Part shown: positions 1 to 9,059 of the stretch, one piece after another | Position numbering within the stretch: position 1 is the first letter of the stretch | How the letters are laid out: each line of letters begins with the position of its first letter | DNA from: Shinella sp. UYSO24 | GTDB lineage: Bacteria; Pseudomonadota; Alphaproteobacteria; Rhizobiales; Rhizobiaceae | Reading direction: 5' to 3' | Length of the DNA stretch: 64,000 bases | Assembly (NCBI GenBank): GCA_902167985.1 | Contig: CABHNZ010000019.1 | Coordinates: forward strand, 1-64,000 | Program-made: the position numbers and the translations under genes | Notes under the pieces: model-generated | Databases searched by the model: none | What the model was told of the DNA's origin: nothing | Seen by the model: the letters and a program-made list of their open reading frames with translations, nothing else

Positions 1-872
1 ATGGAGACACAACTTCAGGAACTCAGGCAATTAGCGTCCCGTGCGGAAAACCGCCGGACGGAAACAGGTATTCCGCGCGTCGCTATGGTTCAGGGGGAGA
101 TCCCGGAGCATCAGCTCGCCGCCGTCTACGATCCCATGATCAATCTGATCCTGACCGGATCGAAGACGATGACTGTTGGCGACCGCACATTCCGATACGA
201 TCCCGCCACATATTTCGTGATGTCGGTGGATTTGCCGGCGGTCGGGTCCGTGCGCTCGACTGCGACGGAGATCCATATCTCGCAGTGAGCTTGACACTCG
301 AGCCGGCGATCGTCGCCAATCTGTTGGCGGATCTGCCCAAACCTGCCGGGGGCGAACTTTACAGCTCCGGCTTCTCGGTCGCGCCAGTGACACCCGAACT
401 GCTCGACGCCTGGCTGCGAATGTTGCGCCTAATGGACCGCCCAAACGAGATCGCTGCCCTTGCTCCGGCCTACGAGCGCGAAATTCTCTTCCGGGTTTTG
501 CAGGGGCCACTCGGCTGGATGCTGCGGGATGTTGCGACGCCGGACACTGCTCTGTCCCGGATCGGCATCGCCATCCAGTGGATCCGGGAAAATTTTGCCA
601 GGCCGCTGCGCGTCGATGCTTTGGCGGAGATGGCAGCACTCAGTGTCTCCGCGTTCCACCGCCACTTCAAGGCGGTGACGGCGCTTAGCCCATTGCAGTA
701 TCAGAAGCATGTGAGGTTGCTACACGCCCGATCGCTTCTCATTGCCGGCGAAGGCAATGCGACGTCGGTTGCGTTCGGCGTTGGCTACGAAAGTCCCACG
801 CAGTTCAGCCGGGAGTACGCCCGTCAGTTTGGCCTGCCGCCCTCGAAAGATGCAGCAAGACTTCGGGCTTGA
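1..872 (+). pseudogene. AraC-family transcriptional regulator, interrupted by one frameshift
   Basis: The first frame (1-288) carries the AraC-type N-terminal ligand-binding region, and the second (285-872) carries the rest of that region plus two C-terminal helix-turn-helix motifs: one around RVDALAEMAALSVSAFHRHF, the second around VAFGVGYESPTQFSREY. The frames join near base 255, where one lost C or G (GTGCG-CTCGAC) gives a continuous 290-residue protein of normal family length. The family activates or represses nearby genes in response to a small ligand. The window opens on the ATG, so promoter and upstream partner are unseen. Family identity is clear; the target is unknown. Confidence 0.85.
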
Positions 873-965
873 TCCGCAGCGTGTTGCTGATAACGGGTCG
901 AAGGTTCGAGCTCTACTCAATAGCCCACACCCGCACCGACGGAGAAGAGATTTCACGGTGACGGC

Positions 966-1760
966 GTGGATGAATTTGGTCATCATTCAAGCATGTTCAG
1001 ACAGTCGACACTTTCGCCTTTAATCTTCATCTCATCCGATCTTTCGGAACAAGAGCTGGCGGACAGCCCGCTCGCCATCAACGGCATGAAACTCCTTCGC
1101 TACGCGGACCAGTCCGGCGGCATCTCCTTGACCCAGTCTTTGGGAGCTTTCCATCGCAAATGTGTCGAATGGGCAGCACATGAATTCCGCTGGCCCGGCT
1201 TCGAACCAGAAGTGCTTTATTCGGTAAACAAGGTTCTCAACGAACCGGACTTCCCGCCATTATCTATCCTGCATCAGGCGTTGCAGGACTTGCGTCTCAT
1301 CCGCCATTACAGGGGCAAAGCTGTTCTGACGAAAGCCGGCAGGTCAATTCTCGGCAATCATGGTGCGCTTCAGGCATTTCTCATTGAATGGATCTTGGCC
1401 GGCCCGCTGCAGGAAAGTCTGTCGCCGGAGGCCGCGGTCTTGTTCTGGGATTTGCGGCATATGCTCGGCGTTGTTCCTAACCGAATGGTCGATTGGATGA
1501 CGCTCGGGACATTCACCGAATGGGCACTGCCGGTCGAGCTTTTTCCAGGCAGGGGGCCGTTCGGACCGCGCCATGAGGCAAGCTTCTTCATTGCATATAA
1601 TTTCATTCGGCCTTTGACCTGGCTTGGCCTATTGCAAAATTCTCCTCAAAATACGCCCGGCATGACAGTGACCGACAGGCAGTTCCGCAAGTTGGAGATG
1701 TTCGACAAGGTCATCAAGATTACGCTCCCGCACGACATCCGGGCAACCGGCGTGCATTGA
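966..1760 (+). CDS. Hypothetical protein, 264 aa
   Basis: An intact frame of 264 codons. I do not recognise the family. It has no signal peptide and no convincing membrane segment. The stretch around residues 95-120 (LSILHQALQDLRLIRHYRGK, then a TKAGRSIL motif) resembles the end of a winged helix followed by the 'T.AG' turn seen in MarR/PadR-like domains, but this is only a resemblance. The start is uncertain: an in-frame ATG at 993 is also possible and neither has a strong ribosome-binding site. A hairpin directly follows the stop, so it is probably a single-gene unit. Confidence 0.6.
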   Translation: MDEFGHHSSMFRQSTLSPLIFISSDLSEQELADSPLAINGMKLLRYADQSGGISLTQSLGAFHRKCVEWAAHEFRWPGFEPEVLYSVNKVLNEPDFPPLSILHQALQDLRLIRHYRGKAVLTKAGRSILGNHGALQAFLIEWILAGPLQESLSPEAAVLFWDLRHMLGVVPNRMVDWMTLGTFTEWALPVELFPGRGPFGPRHEASFFIAYNFIRPLTWLGLLQNSPQNTPGMTVTDRQFRKLEMFDKVIKITLPHDIRATGVH

Positions 1761-1761
1761 T

Positions 1762-1782
1762 GCCCGATGGCGGTTATCGGGC
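1762..1782 (+). terminator. Hairpin after the 966-1760 gene
   Basis: Perfect 7-bp inverted repeat GCCCGAT / ATCGGGC with a 7-base loop beginning two bases after the TGA. It is followed by TGTTG rather than a clean T run, so termination is likely but weak. Confidence 0.45.
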
Positions 1783-1895
1783 TGTTGAATCAACGATGCC
1801 ACTATCGGTCAATCGCCATCGAAGACTGTGGACCGTGCCTCGACCTGACATCCACGGTTCATGACCGCAGGACGGCATCGTGCTAATCCTGTTCC

Positions 1896-2894
1896 ATGAC
1901 GCATAATGATGGTGCAGCGCACCTTGCCCAGTTCGATATGTTTTCGGACGGACCGCCGATGGCTCCGGCCAAGTCTCCTGTGAAAATGTCGGCCGGGCGT
2001 GTGGCAAATGTCGCCTTGTCCGAACAGGAGATGGTCGATCATCTGGCGGCAACAGGTCGCTATCGGATCTTGCGAAAGCTCGAGGCCCGTCCGGTTGTCC
2101 GTAGCCTACGCCCGGAATTCCCGCTCAATGGCATCATTCTTGACACCGAGACTACCGGCCTAAACCATCGCAAGGAAGAGATCATCGAAATCGGCTTGAT
2201 CGCCTTCACCTTTGACGACCAAGGTGTGATCGGAGACGTGACGGGGATTTATGGCGGTCTGCAGCAGCCCGGCAAACCAATCCCCCCTGAAATCGTCAAG
2301 CTGACCGGGATCACCGACGACATGGTCGCCGGCCAGAAGATCGACATGGAGGCCGTCGAGACCCTTGTCGCGCCAGCGGACCTGATTATCGCTCACAATG
2401 CCGGCTTCGACAGACCCTTCTGCGAAGCGTTTTCTCGTGTGTTTTGCAACAAGGCTTGGTCGTGTTCGAATTCAGAGATCGATTGGTCGGCGCGGGGATT
2501 CGAAGGCACAAAGCTCGGCTACCTTATCGGTCAGGCCGGTTATTTCCATGACGGCCATCGCGCCGTGGACGACTGTTTTGCCTTGCTTGAAGTCCTGGAT
2601 CGCAAGGTTGAGGGGGTTTGCTCGTCTCCGTTTGCTGAACTCTACAGGGCAAGCCAGCGATCGCTGGTGCGCATCTTTGCCGAGAACAGCCCTTACGACC
2701 TCAAGGATCACCTCAAGGCGAGGGGCTATCGTTGGTCGGATGGCAGCGAGGGGCGCCCGAAATCCTGGTGGATCGAATTGGATGAGGTCGCTTTGGCTGA
2801 TGAACTCGACTACCTCCGCCGAGAGATCTACCGCCACCCGGAAGCGGACCCACCCACTAGGTACCTGACCGCCTTCGACCGCTTTCGCGCTTAA
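1896..2894 (+). CDS. 3'-5' exonuclease of the DnaQ/PolC DEDDh family
   Basis: A 332-residue protein with the DEDDh exonuclease fold at residues 75-245. The motifs are intact: ILDTETTGL (the Asp and Glu metal ligands), a HNAGFDRPF block with the second Asp, and HRAVDDCFALL, which holds the catalytic His and last Asp. Such proteins remove nucleotides from DNA 3' ends using two metal ions. At 332 aa it is longer than a free DnaQ, with an N-terminal extension and a C-terminal arm whose RGYRWSDG and PKSWW motifs resemble the small domain attached to several exonuclease-like repair proteins. No helicase or polymerase domain is present. The neighbouring LexA-controlled dinB suggests, but does not prove, a repair role. 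Confidence 0.85.
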   Translation: MTHNDGAAHLAQFDMFSDGPPMAPAKSPVKMSAGRVANVALSEQEMVDHLAATGRYRILRKLEARPVVRSLRPEFPLNGIILDTETTGLNHRKEEIIEIGLIAFTFDDQGVIGDVTGIYGGLQQPGKPIPPEIVKLTGITDDMVAGQKIDMEAVETLVAPADLIIAHNAGFDRPFCEAFSRVFCNKAWSCSNSEIDWSARGFEGTKLGYLIGQAGYFHDGHRAVDDCFALLEVLDRKVEGVCSSPFAELYRASQRSLVRIFAENSPYDLKDHLKARGYRWSDGSEGRPKSWWIELDEVALADELDYLRREIYRHPEADPPTRYLTAFDRFRA

Positions 2895-3000
2895 TGGCGG
2901 AAAATTGGGCGAGCTTTTTATCAGGGGTGCGTTCAGGGCATAGCTGAGCTGCGGTGAAGCCGATAACGCGGCTGGCAGAATGCTTGTATAAGCAATCTCA

Positions 3001-3152
3001 ACGAAGCGATGCACCTCCTCCCGCAAAGCTTCGTCACTCAGGTAACCCACTCCTCCTCCCAAGGGTTGCCTGACGGAACAGCAGCACTCCTCCTCCCAGC
3101 CGTTGTTCAACTCTTTCGAAAGCCTGCCGCACCTCCTCCCGCGGCAGGCTTT
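3001..3152 (+). ncRNA. Four-hairpin small RNA with CCUCCUCCC loops (cuckoo/alpha-r14-like)
   Basis: Four consecutive hairpins each expose CCTCCTCCC in the loop, at 3014-3022, 3052-3060, 3089-3097 and 3132-3140. The stems are 3001-3007/3028-3034 (7 bp), 3041-3048/3063-3070 (8 bp with one G-U), 3076-3082/3102-3108 (7 bp with one G-U) and 3119-3130/3141-3152 (12 bp perfect, followed by TTTG and more Ts). The last doubles as a Rho-independent terminator, which sets the strand. Loops with this anti-Shine-Dalgarno sequence define the stress-induced cuckoo or CcsR-type RNAs of alphaproteobacteria, thought to bind mRNAs or proteins through the C-rich loop. The stem sequences differ completely while the loop is invariant, which is strong internal evidence. 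The 5' end is not defined; a TATAAG at 2987 could be a -10 element. Confidence 0.85.
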
Positions 3153-3162
3153 TTGTTTTCGC

Positions 3163-4264
3163 CTACATCCCGAAATCCAGCTGCGACTGATCCTGATCGT
3201 TATCTTCGTGACGATCCTGGGTGAGCGACGATAGCGTTATGCCCAGCAAGCGCACCGACCTCTTGAATGGATAAACCGTCGCCAACAGCCCGGTTGCTAC
3301 CTCGAAAATCTCATTACTGTTGGCAAAGGGCAGGGCGGTGGTCCTGCTGCGCGTCGCCTGAGTGAAGTCGGAGTATTTGATTTTGACGGTGACGGTCTTG
3401 CCGCTAAACGCCTTGGCTTCGCAATAACCCCAGACTTTGTCCGCCAGAGGCCTCAGCTCGCTCGTCGCGAGATCAAGATCGGTGATATCCTCGTGGAAGG
3501 TATCCTCGGCGCCAACCGATTTTCGCACGCGGTCCGGGCGAACCTGGCGGTTATCGACACCGCGAGCAATCCCATAAAAGTAGGGTCCAGACTTTCCGAA
3601 ATGCTGCGTCAGGAAAGCCAGCGACTGCGCCTTCAGGTCCGCCCCGGTCTCGATCCCGAGCTGATGCATCTTCTCAGCGGTCGCTGGACCGACACCATGG
3701 AATTTCTTGACCGCAAGTTCCTCCACAAAGGCCGGACCGTTCTTCGGCGTAATCACGGCCTGACCGTTGGGCTTGTTAAGGTCGGAGGCCATCTTGGCCA
3801 AAAACTTGTTGTAGGAAATCCTGGCCGATGCGTTGAGACCAGTCACCGCCTTGATCTTCGCGCGATTTCCAGCGCGATTCTGTCGCGACAGGCATGCCCT
3901 TCAGGTTTTCCGTCACGTCAAGATAAGCTTCGTCCAGCGACAAGGGCTCGATCAATGGCGTGTATTCGGCAAAGATCTCCCGGATCTGCTGCGAGACTGC
4001 CCGGTAGATTCGAAGCGCGGCTTTACGAAAATCAGATCCGGCCATTTGCGAGCGGCCGTGACCGACGGCATGGCGGAATGAACCCCGAACTTGCGGGCCT
4101 CATAGCTGGCGGCCGCCACCACACCTCTGGCGGCAGCACCGCCGACGGCCAGCGGTTTGCCGCAGCTCCGGATTATCCCGCTGCTCGACCGAGGCATAGA
4201 AGGCATCCATGTCCACATGGATAATTTTGCGGATGGTCTCTCCTGCGGGAAAGATATTTGTCAT
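3163..4264 (-). pseudogene. dinB: DNA polymerase IV (DinB), several frameshifts as read
   Basis: Y-family polymerase read in four pieces: the start with IIHVDMDAFYASVE (catalytic Asp), a segment with GVVAAASYEARKFGVHSAMP, a segment with SLDEAYLDVT (catalytic Asp-Glu pair), then the thumb/little-finger part with FHGVGPATAEKM. Joins fall near 4180, 4020 and 3870-3895. Restoring five bases (two G, two A, one C, each extending a run or doublet) gives 368 codons, normal for DinB. All catalytic residues survive, which argues against old decay. It makes translesion synthesis across damaged bases. A LexA box lies 37 bp upstream, so SOS control is expected. The 3' end converges on the small RNA terminator. 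Confidence 0.9.
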
Positions 4265-4300
4265 GGTTCTTCCCGCAGCCAAGCAACGGATTGGTTCTCA

Positions 4301-4315
4301 GAACGGACGGTGAAC
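4301..4315 (-). promoter_or_regulatory. LexA (SOS) box of dinB
   Basis: GAAC-N7-GAAC on the plus strand, that is GTTC-N7-GTTC on the dinB strand, the exact alphaproteobacterial LexA consensus. It lies 37 bp upstream of the dinB ATG at 4264. Confidence 0.75.
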
Positions 4316-4413
4316 ATATCACCATTTCTCCCGATCACAAACCGTTCGTTTAGTATCCCTAACTCGCGACACTGGTCCGCCTACAGAGGGGTAGGCTCTT
4401 GCCAGATGTCGTT

Positions 4414-5274
4414 TCATAGCCCGAACCGTTTCCGCATTTCCCCGGCCTTCGCCCATTCTTCGCCAGGCATCCGGTCGATGAGTTCCTTCATCACCCTTGC
4501 AAAGGCGGCCTTAAGCGTTTCTTCGGTCAGAGCCTTGGCGAGATCTGTCGGAAGCAGCGGGCCCATGTCAGTGAAGAAGCCCGGATTGACGAGCTTCTGG
4601 AACATGCGCTGCTGCGCTTCGGCTCTGGAAATCGCCACCTCTCCTTTTTCAAGGTAGAGCAGAAAACACTCGACGATCCTAGCCGAGTTCAGCCCCTCGA
4701 ATACTCTGAGCGCGTAGTCCAGGTCAAACAGGTCGCGGCCTTTATTGCGTTGAAGCAAAGCACGTAGCTTGGTCGCCAACATTTCTTCCCGAGAGAAGGT
4801 CGAGATTGCAGCCGTTCCGGTGAACCACGGATTTTCGACGCCAAACGGAATCTCAATGGGCCGATCGTAAGCTTCACGCTCGCGCGTGTTTATTTCGATC
4901 TTGAGTTTTATCGGCCCGGCAGAAGCCTTGTCTTCGGCTTCGACAGCGTATTTGAGTTTGGGCGCAACCGGGCTTTGATCGAAACGCGGCCTGCCCAGCC
5001 ACGGATCGAGAACGTCCTGCAAATGCTCTAGTAACAGGCGGATAGGACCGGCAGTCGTCCTCACAAGGTCGATGTCTTCCGAATAGCGTAGCGGCTTGGG
5101 GAAGTGCAGCTTGTTGAGCGCAGTGCCGCCGCGGAAGCGCAGTTCGTCGCGCAGGAAAGGATCGGAGAAGATGGCAACAATCGCGCGGCTGATGATGAGA
5201 TCCTGCTCGACTTGCCGTTGACTTGCCCACGGCACCACACGATTCCAGGCGGTGATGTAATCCTGCGGTATCAT
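4414..5274 (-). CDS. abiEii: AbiEii/AbiGii-family nucleotidyltransferase toxin
   Basis: A 286-residue intact protein with the nucleotidyltransferase signature of type IV toxins: FRGGTALNKLH (residues 47-57, the GG and following S/T-K) and RYSEDIDLV (the SxDxD metal motif). Further conserved parts are the REEMLATKLRALLQR-KGRDLFDLDY block. Family members are NTP transferases that arrest growth during phage infection or when antitoxin is lost. The ATG overlaps the stop of the upstream antitoxin gene (ATGA at 5271-5274), so the two are translationally coupled. It uses a complete catalytic set and is expected to be active. Confidence 0.9.
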   Translation of the reverse strand: MIPQDYITAWNRVVPWASQRQVEQDLIISRAIVAIFSDPFLRDELRFRGGTALNKLHFPKPLRYSEDIDLVRTTAGPIRLLLEHLQDVLDPWLGRPRFDQSPVAPKLKYAVEAEDKASAGPIKLKIEINTREREAYDRPIEIPFGVENPWFTGTAAISTFSREEMLATKLRALLQRNKGRDLFDLDYALRVFEGLNSARIVECFLLYLEKGEVAISRAEAQQRMFQKLVNPGFFTDMGPLLPTDLAKALTEETLKAAFARVMKELIDRMPGEEWAKAGEMRKRFGL

Positions 5275-6096
5275 TCGTCGATCTCCGGCGGCCGGCGAAC
5301 GATTACACGCCAGTGTTCATCGCGTTCGGATGGCGGCGGGGACAAATCTGGATCACCGGCCTGCTTGGGGTCGAGTTCCACCCATTGCAACGGCCCACGC
5401 GGAGATAGCGCTGCAAACATCGCATCCGCTATCTGCGAGTGCCCCAGCCTCACAAGAAGATGCCCGAGGCGTTGTGCGACCGCTTTCTCGAAAGCACGCG
5501 ACAGGGAAGCAAGCTTTTTCGGTTGCAACCGCTCGGCAAGTTCGGAAAGCACCGTAGCAATATTGTCCAATCCAGCCCCGGAATGCGGATAGCGTACCAG
5601 GTCGAGCGCCGTCAGTTCGGCGAGGATAGCTTCATATATCCCGAAGGCGTTTTGCGGCCTTCGATTCCCGCCGACACCGCTCCCATATCCTTGCGGTATG
5701 AAAACACGATCCGCGTTCGCCCGGCCTCAATATCGGGCAGGAGTTTATTCGTGACGACCTGAAATACCATGGTGGCTTGGTGGGAGGCGCCATGGGCGGC
5801 GGCGGCCGTCAGCAATCCCACATAGTAGGGTCGTTTTTCGTGGCGCATCAGGGCGTCTATATACCACTCCGGCGGCGGCGCTCCCATGACGGCGTGCTGA
5901 GGGGGCACAACCACATAAAGCCGCGACGGGGCCGGATAAGCTGGCCGCGTCGCTGCAAACGCTCGGCAGCGTCAAGGAATGCGCCACGGCTGATGCCGAT
6001 CTCCTGCTGGGCTTCATCCACAGAGAAAACTCCCCGGCCCGTAGCAAGTAGACCAGAAGCGTAGGAAGACAGTGTTGGCCGACCGACTTGCATCAT
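5271..6096 (-). pseudogene. abiEi: AbiEi-family antitoxin / autorepressor, two frameshifts as read
   Basis: Three frames join into one 275-residue antitoxin: 6096 to about 5915 (N-terminal winged helix, FSVDEAQQEIGISRGAFLDAA), 5914-5630 (YYVGLLTAAAAHGASHQ, the AbiEi C-terminal domain core) and the remainder to 5271. The repair needs one T near 5915 (GGCTTT to GGCTTTT, giving RGFYVVVPP) and one G near 5617 (CCGAAC to CCGGAAC). The start ATG follows AAGGAG. AbiEi proteins neutralise AbiEii and bind their own promoter. If the frameshifts were real the toxin would be unguarded, so an intact gene is more likely. Confidence 0.85.
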
Positions 6097-6116
6097 ATCT
6101 CCTTATCCGCTTTTTG

Positions 6117-6194
6117 CGCGGAAAACTCAATATGATTCCATTACTGAATCATTCTCGAAAATCCGCCCTTATCGCGGAAAATTCAATATGAATC
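6117..6194 (-). promoter_or_regulatory. Probable AbiEi operator: direct repeats plus dyad
   Basis: Two 22-base direct repeats, 6117-6138 and 6173-6194, share CGCGGAAAA-TCAATATGA-TC with two mismatches and are 56 bp apart. Within the first, ATGATTC (6132-6138) pairs with GAATCAT (6146-6152) across 7 bases. They lie 21-98 bp upstream of the antitoxin start, where AbiEi autoregulation is expected. The binding role is inferred. Confidence 0.55.
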
Positions 6195-6784
6195 GTTAGC
6201 GCGGTCGCCACCGATGCCAGCCGCTAGGGCAGATGACCGTCGCCATTTACTCACCATTCAGATGCTTCACCTAACCCTGGTAACTTCCAGGTGCGGCCTA
6301 ACCCGTCCCCGGTCGCCGTGATTGCGGCTTTGGCGCATCCTCGCCGCGGCGGCGGCCGAGAAAATACTTGTGAGCTGATTCATTTCGTCAGTCATTGTAC
6401 TCGTCGGGTTCCAGGCCTGACGATCGATGGGCTATCACCGGCTCTTAGCATCCAAATCCGGGCGACGGTAACCATCCCGTCCATTTTAGAGATAAGCTCG
6501 AACCAATCGCGACGGAAGTATGGGTTCGAGGTAGTCATTCAAATAGGTATGCCAACGGTGGCGGTAACTCCGTCCGCTCTTGGCTACAGATCGGAGATCC
6601 TGGAGCGTAACCTATCCCCGAGCTTACAAAAATTAGCACAAATATATGCTGCTTAAATGACGGGGCCGATGGTTCACATCCTTTCAAGAGCTAAAACGCG
6701 ATCAACGGCTACAGCGTGCAGTTTTCGCCTGCGGGGTGTATTAGGCTGCGTCGAAAGCGGGTTGCGTTCGAAATTGACTCCAGC
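6195..6784. other. Intergenic, no gene recognised
   Basis: 590 bases between the AbiE operator and the 3' end of the LysR gene. A 121-codon open frame at 6291-6656 has no ribosome-binding site, no recognisable motif and an unlikely composition, so I do not call it. The lower GC of 6460-6700 could mark an old insertion boundary, but no repeats or transposase fragments are visible. Confidence 0.4.
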
Positions 6785-7684
6785 CTACCAACGATTCTCC
6801 TGCACGTAACTGATGAATGCCTTCAGGGGGGCGGGAACGTACTCCTGTCCATGGTAATACAGATAGGGACCCGAAAAGCTCTGCCAGAACGGTTCCAAGA
6901 TCGGCACCAACGAACCGCTTTCGAGAGCCGGCCGCAGCCAGTCCTCGAACAGATGTATAACGCCGCATCCGTCGATGGCGGTCGAAACAGCAAGGTCGAT
7001 GGCGTTTATGTCCACCGATATCGGACCCGTTGGCTCAATCCTCACCACAGCGCCGGCGCGTTCGAATTCCCACGCAGCAGATGCTCCACTGCTGAGCCGA
7101 CCGTGCAGGCAAGCGTGATCGAGAAGATCCTCAGGTTGTTGGGGGCACCCGTGGCGTGCCAAGTAAGCAGGCGAGGCGGCAGTGGCAAACCGTTGTCTGC
7201 TAGGCCCGATCGGTATAGCGACCATGTTCTTGGTCAACCGCTCATCGTATCGGATGCCGGCATCGCATCCCTCGGCAAGTATGTCCACAAGTCCGTGTTG
7301 GGCCACAACTTCTACCCGGATTTTTGGGTAGGCGGCGATAAAGCCCGGTAAAAGTCTCGGCAGCACCAGGCGGGCTACATTGACCGGAACATTGAGGCGG
7401 ATTTTCCCCGCCGGCTCATGCCGGTACTTATTGGCGCGATCTAACGCTGCCTCCACGTCCGCCATGGCAGCTTGCAGGTGCTCCAGCAAGTGAGCTCCTG
7501 CTTCGGTCGTGACCACGCTGCGGGTAGTGCGGTGGAGCAGCCGGACGCCGAGCTGGCTTTCGAGCCGTTTCACCGCACCGCTAAGGCTCGATGCGCTGAT
7601 ACCCGTTGCGACCGAAGCATCACGGAAACCGCCTGCTGTCGCCACGGCGACGAAGGCCCGAGCTGCGGCGAAGTCAGTAAGCAT
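6785..7684 (-). CDS. LysR-family transcriptional regulator
   Basis: An intact 299-residue protein. Residues 1-60 form the LysR winged helix (RAFVAVATAGGFRDAS, then SSLSGAVKRLESQLGVRLLHRTTR), followed by a LysR substrate-binding domain of the subgroup with PAGKIRLNVPV and DAGIRYDERL. It is transcribed divergently from the short-chain dehydrogenase gene at 7774 across an 89-bp gap, the classic arrangement in which a LysR protein controls the divergent enzyme gene and itself. Inducer unknown. Confidence 0.92.
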   Translation of the reverse strand: MLTDFAAARAFVAVATAGGFRDASVATGISASSLSGAVKRLESQLGVRLLHRTTRSVVTTEAGAHLLEHLQAAMADVEAALDRANKYRHEPAGKIRLNVPVNVARLVLPRLLPGFIAAYPKIRVEVVAQHGLVDILAEGCDAGIRYDERLTKNMVAIPIGPSRQRFATAASPAYLARHGCPQQPEDLLDHACLHGRLSSGASAAWEFERAGAVVRIEPTGPISVDINAIDLAVSTAIDGCGVIHLFEDWLRPALESGSLVPILEPFWQSFSGPYLYYHGQEYVPAPLKAFISYVQENRW

Positions 7685-7773
7685 TGTTCAAAATTCCGTA
7701 CAGCATGTGACATGATTACTGTATTTTCTGCGCGAGCTGAAGCGCCTATGTCTCTCCGTGAAGGAGATTAAAC

Positions 7774-8534
7774 ATGAACGTTATTCAACGCGTTGCCATC
7801 ATCACCGGGGGCAGCAGGGGAATGGGACGCGACACAGCGATGCGTCTCGCCCATCAAGGTGTCTCGTCAATCATCACTTACAACACTCGGAAGGACGAGG
7901 CCGATAAGGTCGTGGAGACCGTTCGAGAAGCCGGTGCGGCCGCAGTGGCTTTACAATTGGACTTGGTCAGGCGGCTAAATTTGATGGGTTCGTCGCGGAG
8001 GTTCGAGATGCACTGGCGTTGCTCGGCGCCAGCCGCTTTGACTATCTCGTTAACAACGCGGGAACGTCATCGACAGCGACGCTTGAAAACGGAACCGAAG
8101 CAGAATTGGACATGCAGTTTGCAATCCACTTCAAGGGCCCTTTCTTGCTGACGCAGAAGCTGCTGCCGCTGATGAACGACGGTGGTCGCATCGTGAATAT
8201 CTCGTCCGGACTTGCGAGATTCTCATTTCCAGGGCGAACAATTTATGGACCGATGAAGGCAGCCGTTGAGGCGCTGACCCGGTACATGGCCATGGAACTG
8301 GGTGCGCGTCGTATTGCTGTGAACGTTGTCGCCCCTGGCGCCATAGCCACCGACTTCAGCGGTGGCGTCGTGCGCGACAACCCGGAAGTGGCAAAAGCGC
8401 TAGCCTCGCATACTGCGCTTGGTCGTGTAGGTGGACCCGAGGATGTTGGGCCGGTAATCGCCGGCCTTCTCTCCGACAATTTCGGCTGGGTCAATGGCCA
8501 ACGGATCGAGGTCGCGGGCGGAATTCACATCTGA
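7774..8534 (+). pseudogene. Short-chain dehydrogenase/reductase, one frameshift as read
   Basis: The N-terminal frame has the NAD(P)-binding TGGSRGMG motif at residues 11-18, and the second frame has YLVNNAG, the catalytic Ser of NISSG, and the YxxxK pair (YGPMK). The frames join near 7965, where a third G in TTGGTCAG (TTGGGTCAG) restores 253 residues, the usual classical SDR length. It would reduce or oxidise a carbonyl or alcohol substrate in the cytoplasm. Basic residues after the Gly motif suggest NADPH preference (inference). Divergent LysR control is likely, and a strong hairpin follows the stop. Confidence 0.88.
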
Positions 8535-8546
8535 TCGGCGCCGTCT

Positions 8547-8574
8547 AGCTGGGCCGCGGCAACGCGGCCCAGCT
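8547..8574 (+). terminator. Strong hairpin after the SDR gene
   Basis: Perfect 12-bp inverted repeat AGCTGGGCCGCG / CGCGGCCCAGCT around a GCAA tetraloop, 12 bases past the stop. There is no T run after it. Confidence 0.6.
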
Positions 8575-8769
8575 GCAAATAGCTCGTTGCGCTATGTCGC
8601 ACTGCGCCTTGCTGGTCCGCGCAGACAGCCTCGCCATTACCGCCAGATCGCCAAACGCGCGCACTCTGGAGTCGATAAGCGCGTCGAGGCAAAGTGGGCC
8701 GCACGATTATCCTCTGCTAGTCAAGGCGCGCGGCACCGAATTGGTTCCAAATCTCCTCGCGATTGATTG

Positions 8770-8922
8770 CTAATCGAGAGCAAGGAGGAGCTTGATTGCG
8801 ATGAAAGACAGCACGGCCAAAACAACGATCCCGCCGGCAAGCGCCCAAAGTCCTTTGTTGAAGCCTCTGGTCGTGAGGGGTGGAGTATGCGGATTGCCAT
8901 CATGTTCATGATCGTCTGACAT
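8770..8922 (-). CDS. Small single-span membrane protein, 50 aa
   Basis: The frame has a charged N-terminus rich in His and Asp (MSDDHEHDGNPH) and one hydrophobic helix at about residues 25-48 (ALAGGIVVLAVLSFIAIKLL). I chose the ATG at 8922; an upstream in-frame ATG at 8955 would add 11 residues. Length and composition resemble the many small rhizobial membrane proteins of unknown role. No close partner gene; GST lies downstream on the same strand of neighbours but 138 bp away. Confidence 0.5.
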   Translation of the reverse strand: MSDDHEHDGNPHTPPLTTRGFNKGLWALAGGIVVLAVLSFIAIKLLLALD

Positions 8923-9059
8923 GGTTTGAAACTCTTTGGCTGCTGCTTTGGGCACGGGAAAGCGGGCGACTTTGCGCTAATGCGGGGCGGCTCAGCAGTA
9001 GGCCGATCTCCGCGCTTTCACGACAGTGTGCATATAGCAGGCAGCGACTATCTTCAGAA

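Noticed and set aside
31..639. Long minus-strand open frame across the AraC gene
   Set aside because: Opposite-strand shadow of a GC-rich gene; no motif and no ribosome-binding site.
6291..6656. 121-codon frame in the AbiE-LysR gap
   Set aside because: No ribosome-binding site, no motif, rare-looking composition.
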